DNA of 64,000 nt, from assembly GCF_001640805.2 (NCBI RefSeq), contig NC_066856.1, positions 17,723,616-17,787,615 on the forward strand, written 5' to 3'. The notes beneath the pieces are model-generated. The model searched no databases. It was not told the DNA's origin and worked only from the letters and a program-made list of their open reading frames with translations. This document shows, in pieces, positions 25,565-37,221 of the stretch (position 1 is the first letter of the stretch; each line of letters begins with the position of its first letter). Source of the stretch: Lates calcarifer. Its lineage: Eukaryota > Chordata > Actinopteri > Centropomidae. The translations under genes were made by a program, and so were the position numbers.

Positions 25565-26720
25565 GTTTTCTCCCAAGAAGTGACAGCCACTCGTTAAAAA
25601 CACTATAGCTGACATATCTAACAATAGAAACTCTACTACTATTTTCTATTTAACAGTCAAAATATTGACTACTGAATTTGAGATAGCAAAATATTTGTAA
25701 AAATGCTTTTATTGCATTTCAGAAATGGAAGCACCTCTCTCATACGGTCCTAGTTGAGTTTTAGAAAGGATTATTCTGTATTTTAGATAGTGTGCAATAT
25801 CTTTGGTCTGTGTGCTGGCCCTAAAAGTCCCATAGGGAGGAACTTTCTCACTCGCTCTCTTTCCATTTGTACTTTATTCTTTGCAAGCTGTATTGAAATA
25901 TTGAATAGATGGAGTCTAATGCTGACAATAGCTATAAAAGGCTTATGAATAACTTCACATACTGCATTCTTCTCCTCTACATTATTCAGTTCCAGTTAGC
26001 AAGTAAACTTTGAAAAGCTATTGCTATGTATTTAAACTGGAGCAGGTTAATGTGTATTCCTTAAAGAGAAGAAAATCTTCCCCAGAAAATCGAAGTTGTT
26101 TATCCATAATTCTGTGAGCAGAAGTAAATATAAAAAACTATTGTATGAGGTGCTTTTCCCCAAAGCTGTTCTTTTTGTAGGCTGTAAAATATATGCAGGT
26201 AATCTGCAATTGGGGAAGATCCTTTTCACCTTTGTATCTATAACATTGTTTACATTATTATCGCTTCTACCCCTGTCTCCACATATGTAATATTGAATTA
26301 TAGATAAATAATCTTAAATGTTCACATTTTCTCGGATTTTAATCACATTCATATGGATTCCCATTGACTAGAGCATAAATAAAATTTGCCAACATGTACA
26401 GGTACATTATAAGTTACTAGAAATTCCATCCATGTAATACTGAAAAATAAATCAAGTATAACAGGCTTGTCTCAGTAGCAGAGTCTGCTGCATAAGTGAA
26501 AAAAATGAATCTCTGCGGATTTTTAAAGTGAGGGGAAAAATTGATTAAGGGTTGATGAGCAGCTACTGTGAGACATCATCTGTCTAATGTGACGACACTA
26601 TTCTGCTTCTTTTTTTTCCATCAGCCTCAAGCCTCAAATCCTGATTTCCCCTGAGCAACTGGTAATTATGTAATTCATGCTCATATGATAAGATAACAGA
26701 TCATCCATGTGTTTGTTGAA

Positions 26721-26736
26721 TGAGTCACGTGACTCA
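26721..26736. promoter_or_regulatory. 16-bp AP-1/E-box palindrome
   Basis: TGAGTCACGTGACTCA is a perfect palindrome. It holds two AP-1 sites (TGAGTCA on each strand) overlapping one another around CACGTG, and the centre GTCACGTGAC is a perfect USF/MiT-family (CLEAR-type) E-box. It lies in cdh12 intron 1. The sequence is seen; binding is inference. Confidence 0.5.
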
Positions 26737-29347
26737 GTTATTTGTCTTTTTTATTTGTCTTTCACACAGTTTTCATGCATGATTTGTACATCTGCATGTC
26801 ACATGCATTGCAGTGTGTAGGCCTAATCATCACTCACCCAAAAACATCTGCAGTGTGTTTTAATTATATTTCTTTGAGGTGAAAGGTAAATGCCTTTCTG
26901 CAGAAGTGAAGTATATATCAAAATACCTGTTGGAACAGTTATATACAATGACTTGTTGGCAATTGTGCTACTTTCTTTAAATTTTTATTTCTTTATTATT
27001 TTTTTAGTCTCTATGAGTTAACAACATACGTTTTATTACGTTTATGTACATATTACATTTATCTATCCCATTTAAACCTTGATCACTAACCTTGACTCAT
27101 TAGCGCCATCTTACCACAGTTTTCTATGTATGTACAGTGAATGCATTATGGATCAAGAGTAAATGTGCTACATGGCAGAATGCATTAGCATTAGCAGTGT
27201 TCTGCATAATAAAACAGGAAGCATTGCTTTATTCAGAGACAGTTTTGGTTAGAGGCAAAGCTATTTTCTTCACAAAAGTAATCTAGGAATTTTGTCCAAC
27301 ATTTTGGTTTAGAGAGAAGTAAAAATAACTTCTCAAAAATGTTGACAGTTTTGGACCAGTGTAAAACATGCACATACAAACATGCATTTTTTCAGCTATC
27401 AGTGTTCTTTGGAATCAGTCAAATTCAATGATACATCCAAAACTGCTGCTGCAACAGATTGCCTCTTAACTCCTTAAATTAAACTGAATTTAAAACTTTA
27501 CTCTAAAGTTAAGATGTTGCCCAAAACATAACACCAGTGATTTATGGCTCCATATTAGAAAGATGATAGAACTGTCAGTCCAGTGGATTATGTAGACAAT
27601 TGGAGACGGAGCTGGCAGAGGCCTTGCTTACACAAGGGTGACTGGGCACATTGTTGTTTATGCTCTACACCATGAAGTCAAAGGACCCTTGCTCATCAGC
27701 AAAACTCAGCAGGCTAGGTCACAGCTGTCAAATACAGAACCGCAAGCCTTGGGCTTTTGTCTTGAATTTTGCCTCCTCTGACTCATTGTTCTGCTCTGAT
27801 GAAGAAAAGTAAAACAGAGCCTGTGGAGGTTTTGTAAGAATAATGGGCACTCCTGTGATTGTGCAGCCATTTCATAGTATTTAATCCTGAAACAAATATT
27901 CTTTAGGGTGACTACAACATCCAGCCTGAAAGATGCAGATGTTTGCTTGGGTCAGTGCATGAATGACTGTTCAACATCATGTACTTTGTGCCATATGAAA
28001 TGGAACACTACGAATGAAGTTTAAATGTATCAGCAGCCATTTGTCATATGGAAAACTAGCCAACCAGTTTAGTTTTCTCAGGGCTAGAGGGACCGTTTGG
28101 TGCTGTTGCCACATTTGGTCTGTTGCACTGACCAAAGCATTTGATTCTCAAAGTCTAGACTCTGTCTGTTCCAGTTTTTTATTTTCTTTGAAGCACACAA
28201 GAAACATATTTCTATCTCTTCACAGTGAGGCTGGCTTCTTGTAATGTGTAATATTTTGGCAATACTTTGTGTGAATTGTCTGGTGTTGGTATTCAACTCA
28301 CTCCTGTATGAGAAAAATAGTCTCATGGTAACCTGAAAAACTGAACTGAAAAATAGCCAGACCTAGGGTGTCCTCTTGAATCCAAGATGCACACCATGTA
28401 GACACAAACTACCAATGACACTGCTCTGCCCATTTCACTGTACTGAATAATCTGTAGATTGCTTTTCACAATGTCATATCAAACTCAGTAGACTTTCTGA
28501 TGGCACAATATGTTGATTCTTAGAATTGAACTAATTGAGAATTGTTAGATTAAATACTGTAAGCTGCACTTATGAAGAAGGCTCACACAGTAACACATAT
28601 CTTAAAACTTTATTGTTTTCATAACTTTCATTTTGAAAGTTTTTATTTTTTGTTTTAGGTCTACCTCTGAAAATTGCGACATGAGCAATTAAATAGGCAG
28701 TCTTTGTCCCTTTTAATCTTAGTCACAACTGAGAAACACTCAATCCTCTGCAGCCTCTGTTCACAGGTAAACATAATATATTAACCCCCACTGAATCTTC
28801 AGCCCTCCCTCCTCTGGCCCTCACTTCCTCCCCCCTTACACCTCATCCTATTCATCACAGGCACTGCACACACTGAGAAAAGTACCATCATGCTGACCTT
28901 GAGGAAGTCTCGCTCATAAGAAGACTCACCCAGGCCAAGATCTAGGGTCTGTCAAGATGATTTCTTATTCTATTTAATGGAAGAAGTGCAATGCTTTATC
29001 ACTCCCTAGGTTCATGGTTTATATAAGGCATAAGGGCCAGCCCTGTTTGTAATGGTAAGCTGTTAAGTCAAAAACCCTGTACACAAAAACGATGTCCTTA
29101 AGAGTCACAGTGATTTAGGTGTGAGGGGGGGTGAATGGGTAATTTTATGTTAAATCGGCACTCTTCTGAATAGCAAACTAAGAAACAGATGACAATGTCC
29201 TCCTATCTCCGCAATGACTTTTTTCACTGAGGCATTTGTTGGAAGATAAGCATGACTGAATACAGAGGGAAGTGTTTCTTTGTCCTTATGCTCTCATATA
29301 ACATCACAGTTCGGAGTTTGATTCTTTGGCTCAAAAGTTTTTGACTA

Positions 29348-29370
29348 GATTGATTGATTGATTGATTGAT
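29348..29370. repeat. (GATT)n microsatellite
   Basis: Nearly six uninterrupted GATT units. Confidence 0.9.
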
Positions 29371-31101
29371 ATATTAACCATGCAGGGTTTGTTGCTATTT
29401 AACTGCAGATCAGTCTTCATATCATATATAGAACATATTGGTCTAGCTTATCACTAGCATCTTCAGTAACTCTCTCTGCCCATATCTCAAGAAGGTTTGT
29501 GCTACCTAAGAGTAAAATAAAGTATATTGCAAAACCATAATCCAGTTTTATTAAATGAATCAGTAAAAAAGAGCAAAGTCAATAAAGTTCCATGGCATGT
29601 TTAATAGATTTTGCGTGTGCAACCTTCATCATATCAGCAGTGGGTGACATGACTGACAGTCTAACCCTGGTATAGAGTCAGCGCATGATAATATAAATGA
29701 GACTGATATTTCATGGGTAAATGCAGCTGAGTTTTGTGGTTAGCTCCCATCCTCCCATATCAAATGGCTGCCTGCTGCTGTGCTAGCTCAGCCTCTGTTC
29801 TACTCCAGTAAGTTATGATGTAATTTTCCTCTCTGCCATGATAACGATAAGAGGAGGAGATACCAGAAGGAGCGACTTCCATGGGTAAATATTTCAAATT
29901 AAACTTCCGCCCCTACACAAGCCGTTCTATGCACACAGACTTGGAATTACACCTCAGATATTGTAAATCATATGGAGCTGTTTCCTAATGCGTATATCCT
30001 TGTTTTTGTCAGTTTGTTCTAACAATTGTAGTTTTTATGGAGTTTTCCCTCTTCTTAAAATGTCTTTATAGTAATAAGTTACTTTCTATGGTATCCAGGA
30101 CTAAAATGATACATGAATTTGGCTTAAGACATTGTGATAGCATTGCTGAACAGATGGAATATTGACTAAGAACATTCATGCTGCACTGGTTGCATTTAAA
30201 CTAGTCTATATGCTAGGGAGGGTAACTTGCTCAAGTGTGTTAAGCAAAATGTGAAATGTTATACTTTGTGAGAGGTACTTCACAGGAGCGTGGTGTCTGC
30301 TGCACTGGGAAATGATGTGATTTAAGGAGCACATTTTCTTTTAATGAAATGAAGATGAGTTTTGACGTGGATGAATAAATGGGAAAATTTTATGTGGCAT
30401 ACAGTAGAGGAGAGAATTAATTGCAGATGGCTTCTTGAAAAGAGAAAAAGGGAAACTCCGCTGCTACTATAGACAGGTGAGCAACACAGTCTTTGCTTTT
30501 TACATAGGATGTTTTAGATCACAGACTCTGGGAAAGTATATTTTTAGCAGTAATATGATTGTACACTGTGGTGTTCTGTCAAACCTTACCTTACAAAAAA
30601 CCACATCTGGCATCAGTATTTTACTAAATCACCTAAGTGTATTGTTTAAAGTTCATGATTACAAATTCCCCTTTCAAACAAACACATTTTGAATGGATAG
30701 ATTTTTTTTTAGATATCTTGAAAAATAATTAGAAAGACCGTATTAAAGACATTTAACACATTTCACACGTGATTCGTTTGATTGCCGATGGACAGAAAAT
30801 GAATTATTAACAAGTTCCATACTCTCACATGAAAAAAAATTGTTGATTCTCACTAAAATGTTAACTGAGTAAACTTTGGATTTTGGACTGTTGGTCGCCA
30901 AACTTATGTCATCTTTAACAATATTTAGACTTCTTAGAGTCTAAATGATTAATAATTTATTTAAAAAAACTATTGATCAAAATCAACCATCAACCAGCCT
31001 TCATAAATAGTACTGCATCCTGACTATGATGTGACTATATTAACCCTGACTCAAGTGAAGATAATATATGAATTTTATTGCTCTCCCCAAGCAATTGACT
31101 T

Positions 31102-31118
31102 AAAAAAAAAAAAAAAAA
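31102..31118. repeat. poly-A tract (17)
   Basis: Seventeen A residues follow GACTT. No retroposed sequence is recognisable upstream of it. Confidence 0.85.
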
Positions 31119-32749
31119 GTCATGCTAATGGTCCCAAAGTCCTCTTTGAGATTTAATCAATTCACCAAAATGGAGTATTCCATATCCATTTCTCCCTCAC
31201 ACTTTCCTGCAGGAGTGTTGCTGCTCAGCCCCTGTAATGAAAGGCCCCCTAGCACCCTCTCTAGAAATCATTACAATCTCCCTCTACCTCTAGGGTCAGT
31301 AAACTAATAGTCATTCACCTGTGTGACAGGAAATCTTTCCCAAGTTGCCATTGGGGGCTGGTGGGGTTGTGTTTAAGGTTATAGAGTCAAGTCCAGCCAG
31401 AGATGACTGTTTATTGTTTGGATGCATCCTGATGATTAAATATTTGTCACATTGAAAGCATTTGATCACAGATGCAAAGGATGGAGGTTACATATATAAC
31501 CTGCTAATTGCCTGTCTTCCTGAAACTGGCAAGCAATAAAAAACTGTTATTCATCGCTAGCCAAACATAGAGACACAACAAAGAGCAACTTTGGAAATAG
31601 TAAACAGATTGGCAAAGAAACACCCCCTATCATCCTCTTGTGCTTGTGCCTGTGCATGGCCTCAAGTGATTTTTATGACCACAACCGTTCTTGCCCACTG
31701 TTGGCTGAGAATCTGTAGTGGATTTCTCAAAGGGATGGCACTAATGTATTCAAAGGCACAAAGGCCCCAAGGTCTCTTTGGGCTATTTTAAGACTTTTGC
31801 TCTGCAGTATTCAAAATTTGTATGAAAGACAGTTCATAAATAAAGTCCCCTAACAAAAGGAGAAACAATGAACAGACCTCACTTTTCAGTTCCTGGAAAA
31901 ATCTCAAACAGAAGTGGTTGTGAATCAAAATGTATATAAGTGGATTTGTAAAAAAGCTAAGCCAGTCTCAATGAAGTATCAGAATTGTCTATTATCTATT
32001 AAATGAGTGTCAGAGGGCCTGGTTCACCTTTCATGTTAGATGGCATACCTCACTGTTTCATATGTTCATAGGCAAAGCAGTTGTCCTCAATATAAAATAG
32101 TATCTTCAGGTAACTACGTGCTTCCTACTTCTGTTTGCACTGCTACTTCAAACAACACACATATACCACAGGGAGGGCTATATTCGTTTGCTTTCCAGAA
32201 AAGCTTCGGCACCAGTAGGCTGCAGAAACTGTGAGGTTTAATCTCTGTGGGGTATTTCTACCACTGAGAGGAAGAAACACCATGTCCAAAAAACTGACAA
32301 ACGAACAGAGACAAATCTATATAAATAATTGCTAAGTGGAGTGAGGAGGAGTTGCCCATCATTCAGAGCAGAAGCGTGCGCAATATCTCCTGGAGATTGA
32401 GAGTCATCCATCACTGCAAGACTTTAATTTGAGATGTTTAGGACTCTTGCTGATGATTGTCTGAGAGCTGGGGAGAGCCTTGTCTTAGAGGTCTGCAGGG
32501 GTCTTGGCTGAGTGTAGCTCTCTGTGGGAGAAATTGCTGCCTGACACAAAGCATGTTCAAGTACAATAGTTTCAGCTGAGATTGGCCTTGAAACTGCAGA
32601 TAGAACAGCCAAATTCACTGTCTGATTATCATTTTGATGCTTTAAACTGTGCAAGCAAGTTTATTTCAGTTAGTTTATTACATCTTGTGGTGCTATAGAA
32701 ATGCATACAGACAGACACACTTTTCACGCAGAGACACCGGCATAGACTC

Positions 32750-33130
32750 GTGTATGCACACTTGGACACACCTCATTTAGAGCGGAATGATGTCAAAATG
32801 AGTCCATTGACTGGGGGCGGAGATTGAAGAGCCCAAGGTAAAGGGAGTCTGGAGACTCCAAATAATCTCAAGTATTGATTCTGTTTAAGCCCAGGGCTCT
32901 TGATGGACACTTACTTCTAAATGCAGTGATAGGTGGCATATCCAGATGACTGATCACTGTAGTTCTGCTTACGGTAAAGGTTACGAACCATCCATAAATA
33001 ACAGCTTACCCTAATCAAACACTGCAGCGAATGTGATGATATGATGACAGCCAAGTGGACATGTGCTTTAATTTACCCGCAAAGCACTCAGTCTTGCCAT
33101 TAAATTTACATTGACACAGTGAGACTAGCA
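32750..33130. promoter_or_regulatory. candidate conserved non-coding element
   Basis: About 380 bp of balanced, non-repetitive sequence 2.4 kb downstream of the proposed exon 1. It includes GAGCGGAATGATGTC, a GC-box-like GGGGGCGGAG near 32,815, GACTCCAAATAATC, CTTACGGTAAAGGTTACG, TTTAATTTACCCGC and CCATTAAATTTACATTGAC. CpG is enriched relative to the flanks. It could be a promoter-proximal intronic enhancer or an alternative first exon. Nothing distinguishes these. Confidence 0.3.
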
Positions 33131-33370
33131 AAAGGCATAAGGAGTGGGTTGACTTCACATTCACCCTGCTGGTAGATGTATCTGTCAGCTGCTTTGAAAG
33201 TAGTCAGTATCATCATCATTTCAGGCACTGAAACACTTAAGATAGATATTTTTAATGACTCAAAAATAAACCAATATGAATTGATTCAAATTTGTCATAG
33301 AGTGAATAATGCAGGATCACTTAATACAAAGCATACAAAGCAATTTATGAGCTTGTACCAAAAATCTAGC

Positions 33371-33388
33371 TTTTTTTTTTTTTTTTTT
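33371..33388. repeat. poly-T tract (18)
   Basis: Eighteen T residues between CTAGC and AAGCAC. It is low-complexity sequence only. Confidence 0.9.
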
Positions 33389-35510
33389 AAGCACAATTAG
33401 ACTTACATAAATCATAAATCCTCAAAACTAATCAAACTTCTTTGCAGAGTTGTATAATTAAATGTGTGTGGTACAGTGTGAAACAAGGCGATCTGGTTTG
33501 ACACTGTTGAGTATAACACAATATGATAATATAATATCCCTGTCCTTGCAGAGAAGGTTCACCTGTCAAGGGCAGCACTGACACTGTGCAGCATTTGTAT
33601 CAGGAGACAAATTACAGAAACCTGACATTATAGCTATTATAAAAAGTTAGTCAACAAGCTTAACTATGAAAATTGTTTTCTTCACTCTGTCTTTAGATGG
33701 CTGACATTTTTGTGACAATATGCACCTAAACAAGGTAGTATAACTGTCATCATGTCATATACCACAAGTATATTGCATGTCTCTTCATTTATCCCCTTTA
33801 ATGCAGTTATAATACCTGAGTGGTTGGTGGCCGCTATCCCTGAATGCTCATTTTCTGCACAGTAGCCTCTGTGTGCTCAAAGCGTCCAGCTCCCCTTTTC
33901 CTCTGGAAGTGGACTCCTTGGAGCGTAATTTGATTATTCCAAAGCAGGTGTTTTCAGCTGAATGCTGATAAGAAGACTCAGTGCCTCTGACACTAAAGTG
34001 AGTTACATTAGATGTGCTTAAAGAAGTGAAAGGCAAGAGCTTATTTTTTTATCTAATCTGTAAGCGAAGATGGGATTGACTTTGAAAAGTGGTGCTAGAA
34101 TTCAGAAGGCATCTCTTCAGTCAGACTGAAATAACGTTACACACATACTAAGAATGACAAGTGAGTAATTTGAAGTATTCTTGGTGTAATGATAGTAATG
34201 CACATTGGTTCAAAAGTCCATAAAGTAGCTACAGTCATTGCATTATGTCTGTCTATGTGATTGCCAGTTGCTGAAACACTAGATGCATTCGGTGCAACAG
34301 ACTACTTGAGATAACTGTGCCTTGGATCATCAAGAGATGCAAATTTGATGTTATAACAACTTGCAGTGGGGCTGCTGATGTAACAATCAAATGTGTAAGT
34401 TCATAGCAGCTGTCGCTCAGCATTGCTTGAGGGTGCAATTCTATATTTTGTGTCCTTATATTTCCTTTCTGGCTCATGCGAATAAGCATCTGCTACTGCG
34501 GAATGGGGGCAAGGTTGCATCTGTGATCCCATGTTTCTCAGCAAATCAGATTCTGTCAAGCCTCTTTGATATCCTTTCAGATTGTTCTCTCTAATCCCTT
34601 TCCACACAAGAATGGCCTTACCCACTAATAATATTGCTGATATACACTGTGTGCAAACAAAAGGAATAATCCCACGCCTGTGATTGAGCCATCAGACCCT
34701 GTGCGCTCTAAGTCTCAACTGAAAACATTTTTGCATTGCACTGTGTAAACACATACCACACTATCTGTTACATTTAAAGTGAACACATTCTCTTGTCCTT
34801 GAAGCTGTCATTTCCATGAGGAGTAGACTATGAATTAATATTATTCCCATGTTCATTATAATTATTTAAGAAGAAAATTAAATATGGTTAAAAATATTTA
34901 CACACAGCTCTCATCAACTTGTCAAAACCACTTGAAATGCAATGGTGTGATGATCATTGTTTTAAACTCTTCAACACAGTTGAAAAGCTACATATCCTTT
35001 CATATGCAGATGAACTAAAATAACTCAGATCTACAAATGGGGTCAGCACATGCACAGAGTGAAGTGTTGCTTGACATGTGATCCAACCTGCTTTAATTGA
35101 CACTTAACTGAATTCTTATGTCATTCTACAAGCCACGACAGTAAGCACAAGAAACACACAACTGCACACAAGTGTCTGCGGTCCTCTTACTTACACATCA
35201 GTCTTGTTTCTTACAACTCCTATGGTTGAAACATTGTCAAGGACACAGCTGAGCCACGTTAGATCACACTTAACCAGCTGTTAGAAAGAAGTGTCTCAAC
35301 TGTGTTTGCAGAGGGAATGATAGCACTAACAATCAAATAAAGCACCTTCTGTTCTTTGAAGCTCTGTCAGCAAGCTATAAAATGTATATCAACAGCACAA
35401 ACCAACTGATTCTTCAGCTGCTGGGAATCACTTCAATTTCTGTGAAGGTGAAAACTAGGGTACATGTGAAATACCTACAGGCAGAGGAAGAATAGCTTAA
35501 AGAAAGATAC

Positions 35511-35520
35511 ACGTACCTTT
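35511..35520 (-). other. cdh12: splice donor of proposed exon 1
   Basis: On the minus strand AAAG|GTACGT is close to the ideal U1-pairing sequence. It lies at the downstream edge of the CpG-richer block, exactly where a first non-coding exon spliced to the acceptor at 5,493 would need to end. Confidence 0.55.
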
Positions 35521-36130
35521 AGTGGGACACTTTGGAGCAGAGATGCAGCCAGTTTAATCCAAATATTCACTGAATCAAACTGTCCTCCCACCTTTACGCA
35601 AGAGGAGGCTCTCTTCCTTTGCTGTTTTTACTCCTCTTTTAATTCCCTCTCTCACCCTGCTTTCCTCTTTGGTGCCTTTCTTTCATTATCCCGCTCTCTG
35701 TGTGTACAGTTGTGAGCCCACGCTGAAACAGAACAGATGCTTTGCGAGCGAGCGCTGCACGAGGTACAGAGACAACAGCTTCAGAATAGCTGGAGAAAAC
35801 ACACCAAAGTAGAGTGTGTCCGTATGGCAACAGAATGACGACTGAGGGAGACTGAGCGAGCGAGTGAGTGAGCGGTGAAGTGAGAGAAGAGAATCTTGTA
35901 TGTGTGCATGCATCAGAGAGTGAGTGAGAGAGGAAGTGTGTGTGAAGGAGAGCGAGAGAGAGAGAGAAAGAGGGGGAGTGAGGAAGAGAGAATGTGAGAG
36001 GGTTAGTGAGCGCTGCAGGCTCAGTGGCGGGCGACAGTCGTGATTGCATTGGCGTAAGGCAGCAGCGCACCCCCCCGCTCGTCAGGTCTCCTGAGCACTG
36101 GGGGATCTTCATCAAGCAGATTACAGCCAA
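35517..36130 (-). other. cdh12: proposed non-coding exon 1 of cdh12
   Basis: The exon ends at the donor at 35,517; its 5' end is a guess. Read on the minus strand it is rich in CTCT/CACT repeats, with scattered CpG (roughly 20 by eye between 35,730 and 36,160) against a very CpG-poor background. This is the usual look of a vertebrate leader beside a promoter. A long frame open from an ATG at 36,112 to 35,639 would encode about 157 residues of Ser/Leu/His-rich low-complexity sequence. I take that as a by-product of the stop-poor CT tract rather than a protein. If transcription starts above 36,112, that ATG would be a large upstream ORF. The link to cdh12 rests on strand, order and splice signals, not on homology. 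Confidence 0.5.
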
Positions 36131-36160
36131 CTAGCAATCACCCCACCCCCAACAACCGGT

Positions 36161-36197
<37 letters not shown>

Positions 36198-36260
36198 CCA
36201 GTGGTGTGTGCCGTGGTCACTGGGGATATTTTAATCGGACAGATACTTGGAGAGGTTTCT
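36040..36260 (-). promoter_or_regulatory. cdh12: proposed cdh12 promoter region
   Basis: This is the right-hand part of the CpG-richer block. On the minus strand it has a weak TATA-like word, TTAAAATATCC, at about 36,224-36,234, then a CACA/TGTG microsatellite, then GGGGGTGGGG and GCGGGGGGG-type GC-rich stretches (36,061-36,080 and 36,140-36,150) that could bind SP/KLF factors. The start site cannot be fixed. The call depends on the exon 1 interpretation. Confidence 0.35.
36162..36194. repeat. (CA)n microsatellite
   Basis: Sixteen uninterrupted AC units lie inside the proposed promoter region; length variation there could affect promoter spacing. Confidence 0.95.
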
Positions 36261-36929
36261 TTTGTCCAGACCTCATATGCTTGTGGATCCTTTCATGTCC
36301 AACTGTTTAGACACCTTCTCCCTCTTTGCAGCCAGAAATGAGTTAGTTCATCTTTGTGGAAAGGATGCAAAAACATTTATTTTATTTTATTTTTTTTGGC
36401 TATATTCAATAGTGTTCTGTGGAAGATTAGGGCGTTGGAGTGCAGGGTGTGGTGGTGTTGGGGTCCATTAATCTTGTTTGACTGACAGCTTAGCAACCAA
36501 GGGAAAAGGGATGCAATGTCAACAAACTTAAACCGTGACTTGCAAGCCAGATAGTAGACAGAACTTTGGTAACAAAGAAATTGCGCTATATGATGTAATG
36601 TTATTACCTTCTCGTCACTGAAAGTGATTTGAATCTGGAAATTTACCACAGAGTTTTATAGCTGTGTAAGCTGCTACACCTGACTTCCCCACTGACTTTG
36701 TAGCTTGGGGGGTGGGAGGTGGCATTGTTTTCCTATCAGGTTCTGCTAGCCAAATTGTGAGATAATTTATGATTTTATGCTAGTAGACAAAGACATAGTC
36801 ACATTGCACTACAAAAGCCAATGTTTTTACTCATCTTTTGTTTCCTAGGCTGCTGAATGACTGAATGGTGTTAGTGTTACCATCACACTGCAGTAGACAA
36901 CTGACAATTACTGCTTTATGCTAATACAG

Positions 36930-36990
36930 TTTAAAATAAAAGGTTTAGATTAGCTAATTATGCAAATTGGTTCTCCATCTAAGTAGGTAG
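36930..36990. promoter_or_regulatory. POU/homeodomain motif cluster upstream of promoter
   Basis: GATTAGCTAATTATGCAAAT (ending 36,967) combines two TAAT cores, the reverse of TGCATAATTA (a POU4F/BRN3-type word) and a perfect octamer ATGCAAAT (36,960-36,967). It lies about 0.7 kb upstream of the proposed promoter. Binding by neural POU factors is inference. Confidence 0.35.
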
Positions 36991-37197
36991 CTAACCAGTG
37001 GCAACCTTACTGGCAGATGCATAAACTGACTGCCATCCTTAGAAAAAAAAAAAATTGCTTTTGACTACCAGTTTTATTTTATTTTTTGTCTTTAAAGCAA
37101 GGCCACAAGGCCATGTCATTTAAACAGCATATATATTGAAGCAGCATTTTAAATACATTTCAATTTAAATTGTATTAATTCTTTCACAACTTTGTAG

Positions 37198-37221
37198 TCA
37201 AAAAGAAAAAAAAAAAAAAAA
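37198..37221. repeat. poly-A rich tract
   Basis: A-run interrupted by single G residues; low-complexity only. Confidence 0.85.

Larger units (their letters stand above)
5493..35516 (-). other. cdh12: cdh12 intron 1 (about 30 kb)
   Basis: This is the interval between the donor at 35,516 and the acceptor at 5,493 on the minus strand. It is AT-rich, holds no protein-like ORF I can support, and has no transposon with coding capacity. It holds simple repeats and several motif-dense blocks listed as candidate regulatory elements. Stretches not separately listed (5.5-7.3, 7.5-13.9, 15.5-18.3, 18.4-25.0, 25.3-32.7 and 33.2-35.5 kb) show nothing I can name apart from short repeats. Further non-coding leader exons could be hidden here, so the two listed exons need not be adjacent in the mRNA. 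Confidence 0.6.
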
